Part shown: piece by piece, positions 21,599 to 28,866 of the stretch
How positions within the stretch are numbered: position 1 is the first letter of the stretch
How the letters are laid out: each line of letters starts with the position of its first letter
Assembly: GCA_026260175.1 (NCBI GenBank)
Contig: JAKCWW010004123.1
Coordinates: 1-28,866 of the forward strand
Length of the DNA stretch: 28,866 nt
Direction: 5' to 3'
Origin: Reticulitermes lucifugus
Lineage: Eukaryota > Arthropoda > Insecta > Blattodea > Rhinotermitidae
Translations under genes and position numbers: made by a program
The notes under the pieces: model-generated
Databases searched by the model: none
Told to the model about the DNA's origin: nothing
Seen by the model: the letters and a program-made list of their open reading frames with translations, nothing else

Positions 21599-21846
21599 CA
21601 TTTTTTCCGTGACGCAACAGCCCCTAGTAGCCAGGCCCTCCTCAGTATCCAGGCTTCACGATCACACTGAGACACACCACACTCGGTAGGACTCCTCTGG
21701 ATGAGTGATCAGTCCGACGCTGAGACCTTTACCTGACAACACTCACAAAAGACAGACATCCATGCCCCTGGCGGAATTCAAACCCACAATCTCAGCAAGC
21801 GAGCGGCCGCAGATCCGTGCCTTAGATGGCGCGGCCACTGGGATCG
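21599..21846 (-). mobile_element. tRNA-derived SINE, family A, copy 3, complete
   Basis: Exact 8-bp target-site duplication TTTGCCTA at 21591-21598 and 21847-21854. On the minus strand it starts CGATCCCAGTGGCCGCGCC, has a weakened B box (GGGTTTGAATTC), then TGATCACTC, GGAGTCCTACC and GTTGCGTCACGG, and ends in a short A tail. It lacks both the hairpin and the long GT tract of the copy at 14559-14865, so it shows the ancestral form of those segments. The overlapping 92- and 82-codon frames are artefacts of SINE sequence. Confidence 0.9.
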
Positions 21847-21854
21847 TTTGCCTA

Positions 21855-23276
21855 GATTACATGAGTAAAATGATGAAAAATCACTGTCAGAGTATCCGGT
21901 CACCAGATCTGGAATCAAACTTAGAAACTTCTGAATTCGGAACAGGAGCCCTAACCCCACACCACGATGTTGCTTCTTTTTAAAACATTCTCCCGGATAC
22001 TGACTAGGGCTAGGGAGAGAGAACACGAATATTTAAATTCAGCAGGTCCCTTGTCGGTATGCAAGCAGCATTTGTCCTGATTAAACGCTAATTGGGAGGC
22101 GTGACATTTAGTACGACCCTACGACAGGGGTGCACATTTGTACACTCAACCTTCTACATGTGACAGATAATCACTAGGACAACTCTTCTGATCTTAAGAG
22201 ACTATCAGCGACGTTGGAGCTTTGGAATTAATTTACTAAAGAAATGTTGAAGTGCATTAGATAAAGAACTGTTCTTGCCTGTTTATAATCAGAAGCAGTG
22301 AGGAATGAACAAATGTTTCTTTGTATGTTGAATTGCTTTTGATTTATATGTAAATTGCTAGACACTAGATAATCATTGAGTAACGCATGAGCTAAGTCTA
22401 TTGTATGCAGTATGAATGAAAGATGCCAACGTGCCGTATCCTTCAAAGTAAATAACAGGAAATTGAAAACCAAAGCAATGGAGACATGAAGTAGCTCCAT
22501 AAATTGGAAATTTTCATGTCATAGTTTTAATAAAAATGAGTCATTTTACGTCAAAGCTAATGGCTTATAAGTTGAGCCCAAACGAATGTTCTTTTTCTGC
22601 GTATTTGTGTATCTAAAAATTACAAAAGCAAAATCTGAGATCGCCTTGCTCTATGTGTGCCATCGTTTTAACGTTTGAATCAGTTAACAGATTTTCAATA
22701 AATTTCGCGTGAATATTGTGCCATTGGAGGATACCCAACACTGTACATTTTAATTCCCTTAATCACTAATAACAACATGGCCAGCGCGCGAACTTCTAAG
22801 GCGGCAGGGACACGTTTAGATCCTGAAATGATACATGGTGCGACAGCATGTAAAATATGCCGTTTTTCTGTCTAATATTTTTCAATTTGTGAAACAAGAC
22901 AGCGACTATGAGAACATGTGTTTCGGCTTTCGGTTTTTCTGGCGATAACCAACGAATTATTGGAGCCAGGAATGTAGAATTCGGTAGGAGATCGTAAACA
23001 CGCCTACACACTGCGTATGATACATTGTTTGTGAGTCAATAACCACTAACGTAGCGCCAATACTGAACTTTGGTATTACACCCGACACATTTAATGAAAC
23101 AGTGCTTACGAAACAGGGCTTTCACAAAAGTAATATAAATGAAAGGTAATAATGCTTGTAGAAGTTTAGGATTATAGATGTAGGCAGTAGGAATGTAGGA
23201 TCTTTGGTTTGTAAAATGAACAAACCATCAAACACAACATCAGTATATGCGTCTACTGAATAAAGCTACTAGTACT
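21855..23276. other. No gene recognised
   Basis: AT-rich sequence without supported features. Confidence 0.5.
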
Positions 23277-23320
23277 CCCCCGACAAGTTTCAACTGTCAC
23301 TTGCCCATCCTCTGTGGGGC
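23277..23320 (-). ncRNA. Hammerhead-like motif, degenerate core
   Basis: Minus strand: CCCC (23316-23319), one extra A, CAGAGGA (23308-23314, one conserved base away from CUGANGA), a poorly paired middle, GAAAC (23287-23291), a UU loop and GT, then C at the would-be cleavage position (23282), and GGGGG (23277-23281). CCCC and GGGG give a fourth, different stem I. The core substitution and weak stem II argue against activity. It counts mainly as further evidence for the family. Confidence 0.35.
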
Positions 23321-23955
23321 CTTTATCAAAATATTATTTGTGATTACATACGTTAAAGTGTCTGGCATGTAATAAGGTAAAATTAACATTATGTATTTGT
23401 ATGTATATGTTGTTTGTGAACAGCTATAATTTCTGTGTAGCTAAGCATCGGTTTTTCATATCATAACCACATGTTAGTCCAGCTTTGCTATCTGTTCGGC
23501 TGATAACAGCTATATTCTTCTTAGAGGTTACTGGTGATAACGGTTAGGTGAAGCAGGAGTTATTTTTCACCTTCTACCCTGACTATGCACATCTCTGTAA
23601 TTTACTTTTGTAGGACTCTGCCACTTACGTACAGTTGTATCATGCACTCAGAATTTAGCATCGCCGCCATATTTGTAACTGTAGACCTACAAAGAGTATT
23701 TCGTAAGAAGTGTGTTGGCATGCTTACATTCTATCTATAATTGTTCAAAACAACAGTCATATTGACGTTAAATTTAAGATAGGCTGTGCAAGTTCTGCTC
23801 AAAACTCCTTGTAGACAAGAAGCAACAATTTTCTGACCTGTTTAATTTTATCTTAACTCCCCTTTATCTTAATACTAAATAAATTTATTGATGTGAATAC
23901 ACGCGTTTATATGGACTAGTGACAACTGTATTTATAATTCACGCGTATTATTTGT
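23321..23955. other. No gene recognised
   Basis: AT-rich DNA, possibly including the flank of the element with the motif at 23277-23320. Confidence 0.45.
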
Positions 23956-24041
23956 ACTGCAGATACCGTAAAGTGCGAGATAGACACGGTACCGGTCACT
24001 GCAGATACCGTAAAGTGCGAGATAGACACGGTACCGGTCAC
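23956..24041. repeat. Exact tandem duplication, 42-bp unit
   Basis: Two identical copies (23956-23997 and 23998-24039) with two further matching bases. Each unit contains TACCGT and ACGGTA facing each other across 16 bases, and the palindrome CGGTACCG, so each could form a small hairpin. The absence of any difference between units suggests a recent duplication. The period is a multiple of three, but no gene is present. Confidence 0.97.
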
Positions 24042-24144
24042 CCGAAGACCAATTACTCTTTTACGTGTACTTGAACCAGTGATTTTTAATACCTTTGAGC
24101 GCCATTTTAACACATTAGCCTATGTACAGACGGAATATCTCAGC

Positions 24145-24325
24145 CAATAAAATGCCAGGCTGCGGGTTGAACTACCGGGATTCGATTCCCTGCAGTGACA
24201 GGTGTTATTCTATTTACCATCATGTCCAGCCCGGCAGTGCAGCCGGTTTGCTTTCAGCCACCCTCCTGCCTAATGGATACTGGGAACCCTGTCCCCAAGG
24301 GTAAAGCGTCGAGGCAAAATCTGTT
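24145..24325 (+). mobile_element. Family B SINE with tRNA-like head
   Basis: The B box GGGATTCGATTCCCTG (about 24178-24193) belongs to a tRNA-like head. It is followed by GTCCAGCCCGGCAGTGCAGC and then the central domain (GGATACTGGGAACC, CCCCAAGGGTAAAGCG). The 3' domain seen in other copies is absent, so the copy is truncated or has another 3' end. Overlapping frames of 60 and 94 codons are spurious. Confidence 0.6.
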
Positions 24326-24514
24326 CCTTTATCATCACCAAATCCCAACATTAAGAATGCGTGCATTTCTGCCGTCATTTGTTTTATACATTCATGGCGC
24401 CGTGCATAGCAGCAGGGACAGCTTTAATTCTTGTCCACATATTCACAAAAAATGGAGATGCAGTATTTTTTTTTATTAAAGCCTTTAACACTTTACATAT
24501 AGTTTGACTTTATG

Positions 24515-24860
24515 ATGCTATAAAGACTAGTGGTTAGTGTAAGTACCGCCAGTTTTTACACTAAAAATTGTCCATGTTGTCCACGCAGTGATTTTTCTAA
24601 TGTAACTACACTTTGTTCTACGTGAGTCACGAATTGGAGGCAACAGATTTTTCTCCTGTCCAAAACGTCCAGAGCTGCTCTGGGGCCCACAAAGCCTCCT
24701 ATTCAGTGAGTACCGGGGTTATTTCCCCAGAGGTAATGTGGCCGGGGGGTGAATTTGACCAATCAGCTCCATCTAGTGCCGAGGTTAAGAATGAATGGAG
24801 CTATATTTCTACTCCCCTTATATGCCTTTATTGCGTGGACATGGACAAGTTTTACTTAAA
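24515..24860 (+). mobile_element. Family B SINE, probably full length
   Basis: The head has TAGTGGTTAGTGTAAGTACC (24530-24549), like the A-box region of tRNA-Asp or tRNA-Glu and like the fragment at 7095. Next comes a block (24625-24671) resembling the CTGAAGA-class motif at 2.6 kb. Then follow CTGGGGCCCAC, the central domain (GAGTACCGGGG, TTTCCCC, GTGGCCGGGG) and the 3' domain (CTAGTGCCGAGGTTAAGAA, ATGGAGC, CTACTCCCC). A 173-codon frame (24613-25134) starts in this SINE and runs into unrelated DNA, so it is not a gene. Confidence 0.65.
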
Positions 24861-27390
24861 AACAGTTCTTGACGAATCAGTCGACTCTGCTTGTTACATT
24901 TCAGCAAGTTGGGCTTTCGGTATAAACACCAAAGACGGAACTCGTCGTGCTGGCTGTAATGTAACTTTACTTCTCCATCTCTCGTGTGCTTTTAACTCCT
25001 TACGTGTATTGGCTATCCTCTTTGCTATAAAATCCCACACTCTGAGAACATTCCTGTCCATTTGGCCATTTTATATCTATCCTCTTACGGGTTCATTCGC
25101 CAGAACTGCAGTTCCACCACGCCACCTGTTCTAAGTCAGACTCAGGTGAGTCAGTCCAATAAATGATGCGTGTGACTCAGCTTTCCGACCGCACGAAATC
25201 AAGCAAATTGATATTTTATTAAAAAGCAGACGAATTTGGAAGCAATACGCCAAGTGTTTGTTAGTGAAATGGAGAAACAAAGTCTCATACGTGCTGCGTC
25301 TGACTGGATTATAGCTGCTAACGTGCATAAATGTGAAGCGAGTGACAGTTGAGCTCAGCGGGAACAAACAGCACATTCGAAAGACAGCTGTGTGTTTTGA
25401 TTCAGTTTAATGCGTCTGCTGTAGGTGACATAAGGATCACGTTATATAGGCTATTCATTCCGAAGGTATTTCTTTGAGTCCCGAACGAAGATATAATTTC
25501 CCGATGTTCTGTGTAGCTTTCTTCGGTGTTTGCAAACATATGTCGTAGTAACACTTTAAAACAGGCTGGACACCCCCCTTCCCTACCATTTTTCCCAATT
25601 TGTTATTCATAGTTACACCAATGTATCTCTCTGAGTGATATATAGGCAACAGTGAAATGATACAGAGTTGTGGTTGTTGTTGTTACTTTGTTGTTTCAGC
25701 AGAGTGGTGCTACGTTCTTGGAACATTTACTGTATTAATTTTTGTACTAACTCATCGCTCAGCAACTGTCTCTGGCATGCAGTGGAAAACTTCGATAACA
25801 ATTTTAGTTAACACATCACTTTGTAATAGCCTCGTTTGCGACCTCCATAAATTAAAGAAAAAGGCAGGGGCCCATTTCAAGCATTTCTTGCGGAAGAAAG
25901 AAAAAAGACACGTGCAAAAGTCGGGCATAATTAAAGAAAAGTGGTGAGGGACAAAACAGGAAATTTTGTTCGATGTAATCGCGGTGTACCGGCTAAGTGG
26001 CTTACAAACCAATGTTTCTTAGAACCATTGTCGCTATTTTGACTCTCTGGACTGACCAATACGGACAATGTACTATGTCAAGTAATTAATTTCGTTCCAT
26101 CCAGTAGTGAAACGTGCTGCTGGACGCAACTAATTGTCTGCTGCCTGCCACAATTCCAAAAATTGCAGAAGGTGATGCAGGAAATAGGAACAAATTTGAT
26201 CAGTCTGGACGGCATTTGAGGTCATCACACTACATTCGCTTCAAAATGATTCAAACAGATAGACGGATAATTATGTACTTAATTCTACAAAGTTGTTAAG
26301 TAGTGAGCGTGTACCATCAGGGTATTACAGTGACAGAATTTCGAGAGTCTCCTGTGGACGACCAAAGACGATAAACATTCATCATTGTCATATATCCCTA
26401 ATAGTATATTTACATCAATTAACTACACATCGCCATGTCCTCGTTGATATTAATACCTGTTATGAACTCTACCAAACCACAACAAATACCATCGTCTAAC
26501 CAACCCACGAACCATAAATTACTTTCATGACAAACAACCGATAATAAGTTTGACATCTCAACAAAAGGACACGTGTACGTCCGAGACGGGTGTAATTTTG
26601 TTAACCATTCAGTGCAATGGTGTCCAACTGCGATATCTCAAAACTAAATACACCATGGCCCTTGCTCGTTCTAGTACCCAATGGCCATATTTTACTTTCA
26701 GATATCACATTTTTCATAGTTCTTCTGCTTGCAAATAGATGGGAAGATCATTCTTAAACCTGGAGCCAGAACAGGCCGAATGATTTTAAAGCCTTGGTGA
26801 TACTGATGATTTTGAACTTCATAAATTGTTCAGCTTCCAAACTGTAATTTTTTCAAAACAGTTCTACTTATGTACCTGCCCAGTTCCTTATAACAATTCC
26901 AATTTCACATGAATAAGAATTTTATTGACTTTTTATCTACCATCACTATGCCAGCCTTCTCATAAGCTGTGTAGTCGCAGAGTGACACGGATGATCCCGC
27001 CAGTCATCTATTCCCGCATAAAGTACCCGAACCTTAAAGACTAAATTCATTGTTCTTTATGCAAATCCTGTGTCCGTATTCCGTTTTCAAAGTTAAAATA
27101 AAACTTAACTAAGCCTATATTCCACAGACTGCTTAGAAATACCGTAACTCCACGGATAATATTCCACATCGGGAGGGATAACTTCCAGGAGCAATACGTA
27201 AGACTGATTGCAGCTGCTTGAATTATTGTCGACACGTGACACTACTTGTCTCGTCGCAATACTTGCCGCGGCGCAATACTGTCCATGCCCCAGTCCGTGC
27301 TCGCCACGCCACACCAAAGGAGGCCCTAACTCACGTTGAACCCTATAGCATGTTACTGGGCCAAATGTCCGCTGTTTATTACATGTCGTG
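24861..27390. other. No gene recognised
   Basis: AT-rich DNA with no supported features. Frames up to about 96 codons occur on both strands and overlap each other; none shows a domain. The frames near 27.05-27.50 kb on the minus strand are partly the antisense of the SINE at 27403. Confidence 0.5.
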
Positions 27391-27402
27391 ATTAATTTTA
27401 TT

Positions 27403-27696
27403 GGGGCACGCGGTGGGGCAGTTGGTTGAGGCACTGCGCTACAAACCGGAACGTCGCGGGTTCGATGCCCGATGGTGTCACTGAAATTTTTCATTGACAT
27501 AATCGTTTCGGTCGCACTGTGGTCCTGGGGTCGACTCAGCCTCTAACAGAAATGAGTACCAGGAATCTTTCCTGGGGGGTAAAGGCGGCCGGTGCCTTAC
27601 CATCTTCATGTGCCGATTGTCTAAAAATTCTGTGAGCCTCAACCTCCTGGAACCCTAAGGGCCTGTCAAGGCCTGTAGTGGGATTGCTTTACCTTT
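27403..27696 (+). mobile_element. tRNA-derived SINE with perfect 12-bp target duplication
   Basis: Flanked by ATTAATTTTATT at 27391-27402 and again at 27697-27708. The head runs GGGGCACGCGGTGGGGCAGT, with A-box-like TGGTTGAGGC and B box GGGTTCGATGCCC. The central domain (GAGTACCAGG, TTTCCTGGGGGGTAAAGGCG, GGCCGG) is shared with family B, but the 3' domain (CTTCATGTGCCGATTGTC, GCCTCAACCTCC, GGCCTGTAGTGGG) is different. It ends in a TTTACCTTT tail. The intact long duplication makes it one of the youngest insertions here. It encodes no protein. Confidence 0.92.
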
Positions 27697-27708
27697 ATTA
27701 ATTTTATT

Positions 27709-28866
27709 TCTACCGTAACAGTAAATGTTGGCGCGATTTATTCCTCAAGGTCCTCCATCTCCGTCATTCCTATTTAGGACGGGAACCTGTTACACGCGCT
27801 TGTACTTTGCATAGGGCCTGAAGCTGTTACCAGGAACACAGGCAGCCTGTCCCGGGATGAAAGGAAGCAAAAGGCTTGCACGTTTAAAACATCAGAAACA
27901 TATACAGATATACGGGATTGCGGAGGCGTTTGCGTGCATATACCGGAGTGAAATGTTTGGGGCGATATGAATTGTATTATCTTATAAAAATGTGACATGT
28001 ATATATATGTAGCCTACGTGGGTTGTGAACATGTCAGCATCGACGGCTATAAGCGCCAATCTGAAATTGGTTTAAGGGTCAAAAAAAGGGAAGGACTACA
28101 ATAGACAGAAAAGTGTGGTTTCTATGAAGTCCCAAAAGAGCGTTTCGTGATATAGGAACCAATATTCATGGTACAGAGCATTAGGTGAATCGAGAGTCTG
28201 TGTAAGAGGCATAATGTGTGCGTGAAAAATGCTGACAGATGCTTCGACAAGACAGAAAATAAAGCTTTATGTCATGTAAAAACACAAAACCAATCTTCTT
28301 TCTTTAGGGGCTTAATTTGCCCATTTAACATACACAAACCGATTAAGTGTTCATAACGGAAACTGTCCGTCAAAGGTCGCCAGATGTCTTTTGGAGAAGA
28401 GCAGTTAGGAGAAGCTTAAAGTTTGTAGCGGGCCAAGTAGGAATCTACAGAGAATATGCGAATTGAAGTAATTACATCGAAAATGGCTGAGCATCTTAAA
28501 GGTTTAGGTCTTCCATGAGTGTCGCGGTGAGACCCTAAAATGTCGCAGACTTTAGCGTCATGCTTTCTCAGGTCAAACCGTTTCCAATATATCGTTTCTA
28601 CGCAAACACACGCGTGCGCTTTCTCATACAAAACATCTCACGACTTAGAAAATGGCAAGTTTATTTACAGCGACATCCCGCAATTACAGTACTACATGAA
28701 CACTGCACTTTTAGAACTTGTCGGAATTTGGATGGCTTCTGTTTATAAAGTGACAGGAACTCCGTGTTTTCCAGTCATCATTTAGCATGCAATGTATTTC
28801 TGTGAATTCATTCATTCTGTAGTCTGTCTTACGACAGGTCTGTAGCCTCTTCCAAAGCGAGTTCTC
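27709..28866. other. No gene recognised
   Basis: AT-rich DNA to the end of the window. Overlapping frames at 28416-28785 on both strands show no domain. Confidence 0.5.

Noticed and set aside
24613..25134. Longest open frame (173 codons, plus strand)
   Set aside because: Its first part is the body of a SINE, with SINE blocks in the same order as in other copies; the remainder shows no domain or splice context.
27403..27480. Possible functional tRNA gene, because both Pol III promoter boxes are present
   Set aside because: It is the head of a SINE with a body, a tail and a target-site duplication, and lacks matching acceptor-stem ends.
1..28866. CRISPR array, rRNA, mitochondrial insert or bacterial operon
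   Set aside because: No regularly spaced short repeats, no rRNA-like blocks, and no dense coding or mitochondrial gene order anywhere in the window.

Overview
This window reads as non-coding, repeat-rich nuclear DNA from an insect, most likely a blattodean (cockroach or termite). It is AT-rich and has no long reading frame that behaves like a gene. It has a 42-base assembly gap, two dinucleotide microsatellites, and many decayed tRNA-derived SINEs with target-site duplications and tails built on a TTTACC unit. The blattodean guess rests on the SINE types and on two coding-like repeat fragments (near 5.6 kb and 11.2 kb) that I recall from cockroach and termite protein predictions. That recollection is unverified. 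No host protein-coding gene, genuine tRNA, rRNA or CRISPR array is visible. The longest open frame (173 codons) is built largely of SINE sequence.

Layout: 1-2.4 kb is unremarkable apart from a hammerhead-like motif near 0.95 kb. At 2.39-2.67 kb is a small repeat cluster with one inverted and two direct copies (110-bp period). A second hammerhead-like motif is at 3.43-3.46 kb. A decayed coding-like repeat lies at 5.57-5.83 kb. A full-length minus-strand SINE (8.60-8.88 kb) is followed at once by another hammerhead-like motif (8.99-9.04 kb). The gap is at 10.23 kb, then a further motif at 11.0 kb and a well-preserved mobile-element fragment at 11.2 kb. Three SINE copies crowd 12.0-12.95 kb. A complete SINE with an 8-bp target-site duplication at 14.56-14.87 kb carries a perfect hairpin and a (GT)21 tract. 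A 580-bp foldback element occupies 17.39-17.97 kb, with a related copy at 18.3 kb. Later come a complete SINE at 21.6-21.85 kb, an exact 42-bp tandem duplication at 23.96 kb, two more SINEs at 24.15-24.86 kb, and a SINE with a perfect 12-bp target-site duplication at 27.40-27.70 kb.

The most interesting signal is a short motif found at nine or more separate sites. It reads CTGANGA, then a short hairpin, then GAAA, then a two-base-pair stem with a two-base loop, with flanking arms that pair. This order matches a minimal type I hammerhead ribozyme core. In at least three unrelated copies the flanking stem I uses different bases but still pairs, which suggests selection on RNA structure in the source elements. 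Hammerheads of this reduced kind are known from Penelope-like retroelements and amphibian satellite DNA. The parts of this window do not form a pathway; it is a record of mobile-element insertions, probably intergenic or deep in an intron.
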